Positions 1 to 7,273 of a stretch of DNA of 49,725 nt are shown piece after piece. This stretch comes from Clostridia bacterium (GTDB lineage Bacteria > Bacillota > Clostridia > Oscillospirales > Butyricicoccaceae), in contig JAFOPS010000065.1 in the NCBI GenBank assembly GCA_017394205.1, positions 1 through 49,725 on the forward strand, read 5' to 3'. A model generated the notes under the pieces. It saw only the letters and a program-made list of their open reading frames with translations, ran no database searches and had not been told where the DNA came from. The position numbers were made by a program, and so were the translations under genes. How positions within the stretch are numbered: position 1 is the stretch's first letter; each line of letters starts with the position of its first letter.

Positions 1-41
1 ATTTTATGTACATAATACAAAAAGAATCGGCATGCAACCAA

Positions 42-62
42 AGCGGTACGCCGCTGTTTTTT
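42..62 (+). terminator. Rho-independent terminator of an off-window gene
   Basis: AGCGG and CCGCT pair around the tetraloop TACG and are followed by G and six T. The stem is only 5 bp. It probably ends a plus-strand gene lying left of the window. Confidence 0.5.
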
Positions 63-80
63 ATGCCATTGAAAAAACTG

Positions 81-247
81 TGTCGTCAGAAATGTCGTCA
101 AATCATAAATGATACAGGAATAAATAGCACAGAAAATAATAAGTGGCACATCGAATCCGGTGTGTCAACTTTTTTATGCATAAAATGTTGTAGAGGCAGG
201 GGGTGCATTGAACAGCCCAAATAGCCCGTGTCGTCAAAGTGTCGCCA
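81..247 (+). repeat. Two pairs of TGTCGTCA direct repeats
   Basis: The octamer TGTCGTCA occurs at 81-88 and 93-100, and again at 229-236 with a one-mismatch copy (TGTCGCCA) at 240-247. In each pair the units start 11-12 bp apart, about one helical turn, and the second unit runs into AAATC. Helically phased pairs suggest a protein-binding site, such as a regulator or recombinase arm site. No cognate protein is visible nearby. Confidence 0.45.
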
Positions 248-291
248 AATCCCAAAATGTCTGTTTTGCCCATGCGCCAAAAATGAAAAAT

Positions 292-313
292 GCCCTCAAT
301 GAGGGCGCTTTTT
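292..313. terminator. Bidirectional terminator after the hydrolase gene
   Basis: GCCCTC and GAGGGC pair around AAT. The plus side continues GCTTTTT, and read on the minus strand the hairpin is followed by ATTTTTC. It lies about 40 bp beyond the stop of the minus-strand hydrolase gene. Confidence 0.65.
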
Positions 314-353
314 GGCACGTTGCACCAAAAAAGATATCAGATGTACAGACATA

Positions 354-1295
354 CTATTCCAGAATTCTATCAAGAAAAGCTTCGATTTGCTTCTTCATTT
401 CTTCGCTCTTGAAATAATGGATATAGTGTCCGCAATCAAAGAAAACAATCTCAGCCTGATTCTCCTCTGCAAATTCTTTCTGGACCGGAATCCAAAAGTC
501 TCCAATTTCTGTTCCATCTGAGCAGAACATCAGAAGCGGGCATGTCAAGTTACCGCCTGCTTTTACAACTTTTGCATTCTCCCAAACATTTTGCCCCTCG
601 GCAATGTAAACGGGATTTACAGCATTTCGATACATCAGCAGCTTTTGCTGGATGACTTCCTCATCGGTCAACGGAGCTTCATTCAGAGGATAAATCCCCG
701 GAATCCTTAGAAGACCCAGTTTAACAGACAATCTGCCCAATGTCATCATACGCCTTGTTATTTTCTGGTTAAGAGCGCCATCCGCATAGGCGTCTGGAAC
801 TGACATGTCAATTCCAATAATGCCCGACACCTCATCCGGGTAATTCTGCGCCCAATATACTGCTTCGAGTCCCGACATTGAATGCGGCAGAAGCACATAC
901 GGTTTATTGATCCCCGCGCCGTTCAGAGCATTTCTGACTTCTTCTACCATCGTCGCTACATCGCGGTCAATCTCGACGATGTCAGAATATCCATACCCGG
1001 CTTTTTCGACAACGGCAATTCGATAGTCATCAGACAAGAGACTGTATAGCGCCTTGAAATCGTAAACGGGAGCAACTGTAGCAGAGCCCGACATAAAGAC
1101 CAACGTCGGGGCGGCATTGGCGTCGCCTTCAGAATAAACATGAACAGAATAATTGCCCAAATCAACAATCTCTCCGTTGGGAACGATGTTGTCTGCTTCT
1201 GCCTTTATGGCAATCTGATTGTAAACGGCAAGAATACCGATAAAAGCCAAAAGAGCAACAATCAGGATTCCAATAACTTTCAATAATCTTTTCAT
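354..1295 (-). CDS. Membrane-anchored alpha/beta hydrolase
   Basis: A 313-residue protein of the alpha/beta-hydrolase superfamily with one N-terminal membrane segment (about residues 5-27), so the catalytic domain probably lies outside the membrane. The nucleophile elbow reads PHSMSG with Ser about 139; an acidic residue follows in CSDGTEIG and the catalytic His is in GHYIHYF. The elbow is PHSxSG rather than the common GHSxGG. I chose the ATG at 1295, just before the hydrophobic segment, where GGAT lies at good spacing; an ATG at 1304 is also possible. The gene stands alone and is visibly less GC-rich than its neighbours, which may mean acquisition by transfer. The substrate cannot be told. 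Confidence 0.85.
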   Translation of the reverse strand: MKRLLKVIGILIVALLAFIGILAVYNQIAIKAEADNIVPNGEIVDLGNYSVHVYSEGDANAAPTLVFMSGSATVAPVYDFKALYSLLSDDYRIAVVEKAGYGYSDIVEIDRDVATMVEEVRNALNGAGINKPYVLLPHSMSGLEAVYWAQNYPDEVSGIIGIDMSVPDAYADGALNQKITRRMMTLGRLSVKLGLLRIPGIYPLNEAPLTDEEVIQQKLLMYRNAVNPVYIAEGQNVWENAKVVKAGGNLTCPLLMFCSDGTEIGDFWIPVQKEFAEENQAEIVFFDCGHYIHYFKSEEMKKQIEAFLDRILE

Positions 1296-1396
1296 AATCG
1301 TCATATCCAAACTATGTTTGCAAATGATAATTTGCACATGCGCTTGCCGATCGTCGTCCATCGGTATAAATCGGTTTTCGTTCCGTCAGCCCAGTC

Positions 1397-1425
1397 ATTA
1401 TAACACCAAAAGGAAAGAAATGCAA
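1397..1425 (-). promoter_or_regulatory. Sigma-A promoter of the hydrolase gene
   Basis: On the minus strand TTGCAT and a perfect TATAAT are separated by 17 bp. Transcription would start near 1390, leaving a leader of about 95 nt. This supports a start codon well downstream of 1361. Confidence 0.7.
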
Positions 1426-1554
1426 TTTTGTCAACAAAAAAGGTGATAATTGCGAAAAAAGCGTAAGTCCCGCCCTCAGAGCTGTTTGTCGGTAGTTCAA
1501 GTCCTCCGGGCAAAGAAAAATATCTTTTTGCCTGCACTTGAAAATCGGGGTACG

Positions 1555-1590
1555 AAAAAACCCAGAAACCGTTGTGGCTTCTGGGTTTTC
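1555..1590 (-). terminator. Terminator beyond the tRNA fragment
   Basis: AACCCAGAA and TTCTGGGTT form a perfect 9-bp stem and run into TTTTTT on the minus strand. It lies about 30 bp beyond the 3' end of the truncated tRNA copy, as a terminator of a once complete tRNA gene would. Confidence 0.7.
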
Positions 1591-1619
1591 CGGTGCCATA
1601 TCTTTTTTGGTTGCACAAC

Positions 1620-1663
1620 ATGGTTGCGGGGATGGGATTTGAACCACATGACCTCCGGGTTAT
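1620..1663 (-). pseudogene. Truncated duplicate of the 3' half of tRNA-fMet
   Basis: These 44 bases are identical to 1886-1929, which cover the base before CCA, the acceptor 3' strand, the T arm, the variable loop and the anticodon stem up to the anticodon. Identity stops inside the anticodon and the 5' half is absent. There is no promoter in front. It may be an attachment-site scar of an integrative element, since these often duplicate tRNA 3' ends, or a relic of tandem gene duplication. Confidence 0.8.
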
Positions 1664-1798
1664 CGCTTCGCGCCGCCTTGCGGTACCCGAAAAATGCTGC
1701 GGGCTAACGCTGTTCCTTGCATTTTTCGACCGCTGCGGAAATTGCAGACCGCCTTCCTCTGCCGCTGGCAGCGGCGGCCTGCAATTCCCAACGAGCTC

Positions 1799-1845
1799 GC
1801 TCGTCGTGCTCATACCCCGGTGATGCGGGTCAATCGTACTCCTGA
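1799..1845 (+). pseudogene. Degenerate inverted tRNA-fMet-like sequence
   Basis: On the plus strand, 1799-1820 matches the D-arm to anticodon-stem part of tRNA-fMet in 20 of 22 positions, including GCTCATA. The next 25 bases resemble the T arm weakly. It faces opposite to the intact gene. The flanks contain AATTGCAG/CTGCAATT and GAAAAATGC/GCATTTTTC inverted repeats at 1690-1785. I judge it a relic. Confidence 0.4.
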
Positions 1846-1849
1846 CAAC

Positions 1850-1879
1850 AAAAAAGCAGCCCGCCGACGGCGGACTGCC
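1850..1879 (-). terminator. Terminator of the tRNA-fMet gene
   Basis: On the minus strand GCAGTCCGCC and GGCGGGCTGC pair over 10 bp (one G-T) around GTC and run into six T. It begins about 8 bp after the encoded CCA end of the tRNA. Confidence 0.85.
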
Positions 1880-1886
1880 TTTTTTA

Positions 1887-1964
<78 letters not shown>

Positions 1965-1981
1965 ATATTCGGTGCTTATAT

Positions 1982-2010
1982 AGAATACCACCTTTTCCGG
2001 GCTGTGTCAA
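1982..2010 (-). promoter_or_regulatory. Promoter of tRNA-fMet
   Basis: On the minus strand a perfect -35 TTGACA and a -10 TATTCT are 17 bp apart, with the -10 about 18 bp before the tRNA 5' end. The truncated tRNA copy has nothing comparable. Confidence 0.8.
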
Positions 2011-2066
2011 GCTTTTTCTTTGCAAAGGCCGGGCAAATCCCTCGACGAGGTTCGACGGAAAGGCAC

Positions 2067-2094
2067 TTGCATTTTTCGGAAACTGTGCTAAAAT
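2067..2094 (+). promoter_or_regulatory. Promoter of the DtxR-type regulator
   Basis: TTGCAT and TAAAAT are separated by 16 bp, about 30 bp before the start codon. The AT-rich stretch between the -10 and the ribosome-binding site could hold an autoregulatory operator, but I see no clear palindrome. Confidence 0.6.
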
Positions 2095-2125
2095 TAGATT
2101 AGTATAACAAAAGGAGGCGTATCCC

Positions 2126-2497
2126 ATGCAGATCTATGAATCCGCGGAAGACTATCTGGAGGCCGTCCTTGCCCTGCGGGAACAGCACGGGACCGTCCGT
2201 TCCATCGACGTAGCCACCGAGCTTGGCGTTTCCCGGCCCAGTGTGAGCATCGCCATGAAAAAGCTGCGGGAAAACGGTTATATTTCCATGGAGGAGGGCA
2301 ATATCGTCCTTCTGCCCGAGGGTGAGGCCATTGCCCGCCGCATTTACGAGCGCCACAAGGTGCTCAGTGGGTTTTTTGTCCGTCTGGGCGTCGATCAGGC
2401 CACCGCTGTGGCCGACGCCTGCAAAGTGGAGCATGATCTGAGCCAGCAGACCTTTGACCGGATCAAGGAATTTATCAACACGCTGCCGAAAGATTGA
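2126..2497 (+). CDS. DtxR/MntR-family metal-dependent transcriptional regulator
   Basis: A 123-residue repressor with an N-terminal winged helix (residues 1-70) and the metal-binding dimerisation domain; the SH3-like third domain of DtxR is absent, as in MntR. Candidate metal ligands align with MntR: Asp9, Glu12, His77, Glu102 and His103. Position 99, a Glu in Bacillus MntR, is Cys here, as in the iron sensors DtxR and IdeR. Metal preference is therefore uncertain between Mn(II) and Fe(II). The start has an AAGGAGG box 7-8 bp upstream. It is a single-gene unit; a likely target transporter is not adjacent. The family normally represses metal uptake genes when the cell is replete. Confidence 0.9.
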   Translation: MQIYESAEDYLEAVLALREQHGTVRSIDVATELGVSRPSVSIAMKKLRENGYISMEEGNIVLLPEGEAIARRIYERHKVLSGFFVRLGVDQATAVADACKVEHDLSQQTFDRIKEFINTLPKD

Positions 2498-2512
2498 TTT
2501 GGCAGACTGTAA

Positions 2513-2546
2513 ACCGGGCGCCGCATTAGCGGCGCCCGGTATTTTT
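2513..2546. terminator. Bidirectional terminator
   Basis: ACCGGGCGCCGC and GCGGCGCCCGGT form a perfect 12-bp stem around ATTA followed by ATTTTT. It separates the converging regulator gene and the PII-like gene. Confidence 0.85.
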
Positions 2547-2569
2547 GTCCGGTTCGCAGGGGAGCGCGC

Positions 2570-3256
2570 TTATTCCTCCCCGTCCTCCTGCAGGCGCATG
2601 CCGGCCACGGCGTTGACGGGCAGGGAAAAGGCGATTGCCTGGGCCTTGGACCGCAGACCGGCCTGCTCCATCACGGCCTTCATGATGCGGTTTTTCTCTT
2701 CGCTGCGGACGACGATAAAGACCATTTCCTTTTCCCGCACCAGCGAAACGCCCAAAAACTGCTCGGCACGCTCGGCGCCCGTCCCCTTTGCGTGCACCAC
2801 GGTGCCGCCTCCGGCGCCTTGCTCCCGGGCGGCGTCCATGATCAGATTGCTGTAGCCCTGCTTGGCCACCACCACCAGCAGCTCGTATTTGGTATCCTTC
2901 AAGGCGGATTCCTCCCCTTTTTCATAATTCTGACTCTCGGTCAGATAATTGAGCACCGGCTTGCCCCCGATGCTGCTCATAGGCACGGTAAAGGCGATGC
3001 CCGTCCCGGGGACATCGATCTGAAGCCTGCGCTCCAGCCCCCGCCGGATCTCCTTCCAGGTCACGTCGGTAACGGCCGCGGTAAGCACGGCTTTTTCCGT
3101 CCGCTCCAGGCCAAAGGCGTCCAGAAGCTCGCTGTTGGCCGTGCCCTCTCCCACCATGCCGAAGGTGACGTTGACCCCGCAGCTCTCGTAAAGGGAGAGA
3201 AACCGCTTGGTCTTGTTCCGGTCGACGATAGTGAACATCAGATAAAGCTCGTTCAT
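2570..3256 (-). CDS. Tandem PII-like (GlnB-like) sensor protein
   Basis: About 228 residues made of two ferredoxin-like halves of the PII superfamily. The first half begins NELYLMFTIVDR and the second KYELLVVVAKQG, each followed by a G-rich turn (GMVGEG; GAGGGTVVHAKGTG) like the T-loop region of PII proteins. PII proteins bind nucleotides and gate transporters or enzymes. It lies directly downstream of the DUF1538 gene (17-bp gap), so I infer that it senses a small molecule and controls that membrane protein. I chose the ATG at 3256, which has GGGGTGA 5 bp upstream; a GTG at 3265 is an alternative. The ligand is unknown. Confidence 0.8.
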   Translation of the reverse strand: MNELYLMFTIVDRNKTKRFLSLYESCGVNVTFGMVGEGTANSELLDAFGLERTEKAVLTAAVTDVTWKEIRRGLERRLQIDVPGTGIAFTVPMSSIGGKPVLNYLTESQNYEKGEESALKDTKYELLVVVAKQGYSNLIMDAAREQGAGGGTVVHAKGTGAERAEQFLGVSLVREKEMVFIVVRSEEKNRIMKAVMEQAGLRSKAQAIAFSLPVNAVAGMRLQEDGEE

Positions 3257-3273
3257 CGGTCTCACCCCGCTCC

Positions 3274-4818
3274 TTACAGCTCGATAATGGCGTCGTCCGC
3301 CAGACGGTCAAGACGCTCCTGCGGTGTCAGCGGGCCGCGGCTCCTGCGGGCGCGCTCCTTCTGCATCTGATAGACCAGCCCCAACCCCTGAATGGTGATC
3401 AGCGGCGTCATGGCCACCATGGCCACCACGCCGAAGGCATCGGTGACGATATTCCCGCCAACGGCGATGCAGGCGCCCTGGGCAAAGGGGAGCAAAAAGG
3501 CCGCCGTCATGGGGCCGGAGGCCACGCCGCCGGAGTCGAAGGCGATGGCCGTGAAGATCTTCGGCACGACGAAGGACAGCCCGATGGCCAGCGCATAGCC
3601 GGGGATCAGCATCCAGAGGATCGGGACCCCCGTCAGCACTCGCAGCATGGCAAGTCCCACGGACACCGCCACGCCCACGGAAAGCGCCGTCCCCATGGCC
3701 GAGGCCGAAATGGCGCCGGCGGTGATCTCCTCCACCTGATGGTTGAGCACATAGACCGCAGGCTCAGCCTTGACGATGAAATATCCGATGAGCATCCCCA
3801 CGGGCACCAGCAGCCAGTTCAGCTCGGAGGCGCCCATGCGCTGCCCCAGATAGTTGCCCGCGGGCATAAAGCCCACGTTGGCCCCGGTGAGAAAGACCGT
3901 AAGCCCCAGATAAGTATAGGCAAGGCCCACGCCGATGCGCTTGAGATTGCGGCGGGGCATTTTGAGCACGAAGATCTGAAACAGTCCGAAAAAGATCATC
4001 ACCGGCGCCAGCGAAAGAGCGATCTCTTTGAAATAAACGGGGAAGCCCACCCGAAACAGCTGCCACAATTGGGCGGAATCGCTGATCTCCGGCAGCACCG
4101 GCGGCACATAAGCGCCGGCATGGGGCCGGAAGATCATGCCCAGGATCATCACCGCCAGCACGGGACCGATGGAGCACAGCGCCACCAGACCGAAGCTGTC
4201 GTCTGCGGCGTGCCGGTCGTTGCGGACGGCGGAAATGCCCACGCCCAGCGCCATGATAAAGGGCACGGTCATGGGGCCCGTGGTGACGCCTCCGGCGTCA
4301 AAGGCCACGGCAAGCACGCTCTCCGGCACAAAAGGCACCAGCAAAAACACCAGGGCGTAAAATCCGATGAGCATATGGGGCAGCGCCACGGAAAAGAGCA
4401 TGCGCAGCAGCGCCGCCACCAGAAACAGCCCTACCCCTGCGGCCACCGTCAGAATCAGCGTGCGGTTCGGGACGGTGGGCACCTGCTGGGCCAGCACCTG
4501 AAGATCAGGCTCGGAAATGGTGATGATAAAGCCCAGGATAAAGCTGAGCAGGATCACCAGCCAGAGCTTTTTGCTCCCGGTGATGGCGGTGCCCACCCGC
4601 TCGCCCATGGGGGTCATGGACATCTCGGCGCCCAGCGTAAAGAACATAATGCCCGCCATGATCATCACGGCGCCCATCAAAAAGCACAACAGGATGCTGG
4701 CCGAGATGGGGGCCACCGAAAAGCACAGCACCATCACGATGCCCACGATGGGCAGCACGGCGCGCAGCGCCTCCATCCATTTTTCCCGCAGCTTCCGTCC
4801 GGTACCCTGCAAGAACAT
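3274..4818 (-). CDS. DUF1538 family membrane protein (putative transporter)
   Basis: A 514-residue polytopic protein with about 12-14 hydrophobic segments. It is an internal duplication: each half has a near-identical signature, FDAGGVTTGPMT at about 173-184 and FDSGGVASGPMT at about 427-438. Paired inverted halves with such re-entrant-like motifs are typical of secondary transporters, but the substrate of DUF1538 proteins is not established as far as I know. It is the first gene of a two-gene unit with the PII-like protein. The start at 4818 has AAAGGCGGG directly before it; the basic N-terminal stretch precedes the first membrane segment. Confidence 0.85.
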   Translation of the reverse strand: MFLQGTGRKLREKWMEALRAVLPIVGIVMVLCFSVAPISASILLCFLMGAVMIMAGIMFFTLGAEMSMTPMGERVGTAITGSKKLWLVILLSFILGFIITISEPDLQVLAQQVPTVPNRTLILTVAAGVGLFLVAALLRMLFSVALPHMLIGFYALVFLLVPFVPESVLAVAFDAGGVTTGPMTVPFIMALGVGISAVRNDRHAADDSFGLVALCSIGPVLAVMILGMIFRPHAGAYVPPVLPEISDSAQLWQLFRVGFPVYFKEIALSLAPVMIFFGLFQIFVLKMPRRNLKRIGVGLAYTYLGLTVFLTGANVGFMPAGNYLGQRMGASELNWLLVPVGMLIGYFIVKAEPAVYVLNHQVEEITAGAISASAMGTALSVGVAVSVGLAMLRVLTGVPILWMLIPGYALAIGLSFVVPKIFTAIAFDSGGVASGPMTAAFLLPFAQGACIAVGGNIVTDAFGVVAMVAMTPLITIQGLGLVYQMQKERARRSRGPLTPQERLDRLADDAIIEL

Positions 4819-4845
4819 CCCGCCTTTCTTCCTGATTCTATGCTC

Positions 4846-4874
4846 AGTATATCATATTTCCGCCGCCCTGCATA
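4846..4874 (-). promoter_or_regulatory. Probable promoter of the DUF1538 operon
   Basis: On the minus strand TATACT is a good -10; TATGCA 17 bp upstream is a weak -35. Confidence 0.4.
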
Positions 4875-4899
4875 GCGGAAAAACGGTTTTCCTTTTTTA

Positions 4900-4928
4900 T
4901 TGCTTTTTCCCGCAAAATAGGGTATGCT
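4900..4928 (+). promoter_or_regulatory. Promoter of the COG2426 gene
   Basis: TTGCTT and TATGCT are separated by 17 bp and lie 40 bp before the start codon. Confidence 0.6.
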
Positions 4929-4967
4929 GAAAGATGAGATCGATCAAAAGAAAGGGGGCGTGACGCC

Positions 4968-5432
4968 TTGGCCGAGGGGATCAAGACCCTTCTGGAATGT
5001 GCGCTGCTGGCCATGGTGCCGGTGGTGGAGCTGCGGGGCGCGCTCCCCTGGGGGATCGCCCACGGGCTGCCCGCCTGGCAGGCTTACGGCGTGTGCGTGA
5101 TCTGCAACATGATCCCCGTGCCCTTTATCCTGCGGTTCATGACCCGGATCCTGGCGTGGATGGACACCCGCTCCCGCCTGCGGCCCGCCTCCCGCTGGAT
5201 CGCGGAGCACGGAGAAAAGAAGCTGGAAACCTATCGGAATTATCAGATCTTCGGCCTGTTTCTGCTGGTGGCCATCCCGCTGCCCGGGACGGGCGCCTGG
5301 ACGGGGGCGCTGGTGGCCGCCCTCACCGGACTCAAGCTGAAAACCGCCTTCTGGCCCATCTTTCTGGGCGTCGCGGCCGCCGGCGCGGTGATGCTGGCGG
5401 TGAGCATGGGCGCCGTCGCGGTGCTGGGCTGA
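4968..5432 (+). CDS. COG2426 small membrane protein ('small multidrug export')
   Basis: A 154-residue integral membrane protein with about four hydrophobic segments. The N-terminal VPVVELRGALPWGIA and the central IPLPGTGAWTGAL motifs are characteristic of the COG2426 family, which resembles DedA-type proteins in its PGTG signature. The family is often labelled small multidrug export protein, but direct transport evidence is thin. The start is TTG, preceded by AAAGGGGGCG; no ATG fits. It may form a transcription unit with the C39-like gene 29 bp downstream. Confidence 0.8.
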   Translation: MAEGIKTLLECALLAMVPVVELRGALPWGIAHGLPAWQAYGVCVICNMIPVPFILRFMTRILAWMDTRSRLRPASRWIAEHGEKKLETYRNYQIFGLFLLVAIPLPGTGAWTGALVAALTGLKLKTAFWPIFLGVAAAGAVMLAVSMGAVAVLG

Positions 5433-5461
5433 GGACGGAGCGACGGAAAGGACGTGCCTTT

Positions 5462-6043
5462 ATGTACTATCTCAATCAAACGGAATATCCCACGGTCCCC
5501 TATCCTCACGATCTGGATCACGGCGGCGTGCCGGTGGGCCGGGGCAACGTGGCCAACGCGGCCTGCGGGCCCTGCTGCGCCTGCATGGTGGTGAACAATC
5601 TGACCTTTGCCCGGCTGACTCTGCCCGAGGCGCTGCGTCTGTCCGGAGAGGTGGGCGCCAACCGCGACGTGGGCACCGACCTGAGCATCCTCGGCCCCGC
5701 GGTGGCCCGGTGCTACGGTCTGACCTATGCCAATTCCTATGACATCGCCGATGCGCTGGCCTGTCTGGCAGCGGGCGGGATGGTCATCGCCAACCCCGGC
5801 GGCGACCGGGACGGCAAGGTGGGCCTGTTCACCCACGGCGGGCATTATATCGTCCTGGTTTCGGCAGAGGACGGAGAGCTGACCATCCTGGATCCCGCTC
5901 TGTCTGAGGCCCGCTTCGCGGAAGAGGGGCGCCGGGGCCGGGTGCGGATCAGCTACCCCTTCGTTTACGCCCCCGTGGAAACGGTGCGGGAGGAATGTGT
6001 GCGTCCGTGGCCCTCTTACCATCTGTTCAAGCGAAAAAAATGA
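5462..6043 (+). CDS. C39-like cysteine peptidase domain protein, cytosolic
   Basis: A 193-residue protein with the papain-like C39 arrangement. Cys35 lies in ANAACGPCCACM (the CGP motif at the start of a helix), His128 in THGGHYIVLVS and Asp144 in LDPA, the usual catalytic triad. It has no signal peptide and no ABC-transporter domains, so it is a stand-alone intracellular protein of the Peptidase_C39_2 type. Its substrate is unknown. AAAGGA lies 9 bp before the ATG. It follows the COG2426 gene by 29 bp and is closed by a strong terminator. Confidence 0.75.
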   Translation: MYYLNQTEYPTVPYPHDLDHGGVPVGRGNVANAACGPCCACMVVNNLTFARLTLPEALRLSGEVGANRDVGTDLSILGPAVARCYGLTYANSYDIADALACLAAGGMVIANPGGDRDGKVGLFTHGGHYIVLVSAEDGELTILDPALSEARFAEEGRRGRVRISYPFVYAPVETVREECVRPWPSYHLFKRKK

Positions 6044-6068
6044 CCGGATCTCCCTCTCGTTTTTTGCC

Positions 6069-6094
6069 GCCGCCCTTTACAGGGCGGCTTTTTT
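6069..6094 (+). terminator. Terminator after the C39-like gene
   Basis: GCCGCCCT and AGGGCGGC pair around TTAC and are followed by six T. Confidence 0.85.
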
Positions 6095-6121
6095 GTGGTA
6101 GACTACCTAATATGATAGATT
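6093..6121 (+). promoter_or_regulatory. Possible promoter of the DegV gene
   Basis: TTGTGG and TAGATT are 17 bp apart; TATGAT at 6111 is an alternative -10. Weak match. Confidence 0.35.
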
Positions 6122-6152
6122 AGATTATTGCTGCGCCGAAAGGAGCCAACTT

Positions 6153-7028
6153 ATGTCCGACTTTGTTTTGATGACCGATTCTTCCTGCGACCTGCCCGCT
6201 TCGCTGGCCGACAGCCTGGGCGTCACCGTGGTGCCCCTGAGCGTGACCGTTGAAGAAACGGATACTTATAAGAATTATCTCGACCACCGGGAGATCCCCA
6301 TCAAGGCCTTTTACGACCTGCTGCGGGAGGGCAAGCGGGCCGTCACCGCCGCCCCCAGCGTGGGCGATTTTGCCGCGGCCATGGAGCCCCATCTTCAGGC
6401 GGGGAAGGACGTTTTGTATCTCGGCTTTTCCTCGGCGCTTTCGGCCGCCTATCAAAACGGCGCCATCGCCATGAACGACCTGCGGGAAAAATATCCCGAC
6501 CGCAAGCTCATCGCCGTGGATACCCTGTGCGCCTCTCTTGGGCAGGGCCTGCTGGTCTATCACACCCGGAAGGAACAGGAAAAGGGCCGTTCCATCGAGG
6601 AGGTCGCCGCCTTTGCGGAGGAGACCCGGGCCCATCTGTGCCACTGGTTCACCGTCAACGATCTGAATCATCTCCACCGGGGCGGACGGGTGAGCAAGAC
6701 CACCGCCATCATCGGCACGGCCCTGCAGATGAAGCCGCTGATGCACTGCGACAGTGAGGGCCGGCTCACCAAGATCACCGCCGTCCGGGGCCGCAAGACC
6801 TCTTTGGCCGCCATGAAGGACAAGCTGAAGGAGACCATCATCAAGCCCGAGGAGCAGGTGATCTTTATCAGCCACGGCGACTGCCAGGACGAGGCGGAAT
6901 ACCTGGCCGGGCTGATCCGGGCCGAGGTCCCGGTGAAGGACGTGGTCATCAATCACGTGGGTCCCGTCATCGGCGCCCACACCGGTCCCGGCGTCATGGC
7001 CCTGTTCCACATCGGCACCCAGCGGTAA
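6153..7028 (+). CDS. DegV family fatty-acid-binding protein
   Basis: A 291-residue DegV-domain protein, the usual length. The N-terminus VLMTDSSCDLP is the family signature, followed by TAAPSVGDF and SSALSAAYQN (fatty-acid carboxylate region), and the C-terminal half has NHVGPVIGAHTGPG, also typical. DegV/FakB-type proteins bind a fatty acid and in FakB present it to FakA kinase for phosphorylation; no fakA is seen in this window. Monocistronic with a strong terminator; AAAGGAG precedes the ATG. Confidence 0.92.
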   Translation: MSDFVLMTDSSCDLPASLADSLGVTVVPLSVTVEETDTYKNYLDHREIPIKAFYDLLREGKRAVTAAPSVGDFAAAMEPHLQAGKDVLYLGFSSALSAAYQNGAIAMNDLREKYPDRKLIAVDTLCASLGQGLLVYHTRKEQEKGRSIEEVAAFAEETRAHLCHWFTVNDLNHLHRGGRVSKTTAIIGTALQMKPLMHCDSEGRLTKITAVRGRKTSLAAMKDKLKETIIKPEEQVIFISHGDCQDEAEYLAGLIRAEVPVKDVVINHVGPVIGAHTGPGVMALFHIGTQR

Positions 7029-7050
7029 CGGGCGTATCGGAAGCAAACGC

Positions 7051-7085
7051 AAAGGCAGAGCGGAAGACCCGCTCTGCCTTTTTGT
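7051..7085 (+). terminator. Terminator after degV
   Basis: AAAGGCAGAGCGG pairs with CCGCTCTGCCTTT, followed by further T. Confidence 0.85.
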
Positions 7086-7181
7086 ATCGGGACCCGGGCT
7101 TTTTGTTTTCCCGGAAAAAACCGAAAGATTTCTTTTTTTGAGAAGTTTTTTGCGATTTTTTCCAGACTCTTCCAAGCAGGC

Positions 7182-7210
7182 TTGACCTTGCGCCCGGCCG
7201 GTGCTATATT
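7182..7210 (+). promoter_or_regulatory. Strong promoter of nfnAB
   Basis: TTGACC and TATATT are separated by exactly 17 bp. The predicted transcript starts near 7217, about 57 nt before the nfnA start. Confidence 0.75.
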
Positions 7211-7273
7211 GATAATATGTGAGCAGAGATTTTGACAACAAATTATCAAACAATCTTCTCAGGAAGGACTGGT

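Larger units (their letters stand above)
1..353. other. Gene-poor left edge
   Basis: I see no convincing gene here; the short open frames lack ribosome-binding sites and family resemblance. The stretch is AT-richer than the rest of the window. It holds a terminator at the extreme left, two pairs of a short direct repeat, and a bidirectional terminator shared with the hydrolase to the right. Confidence 0.6.
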
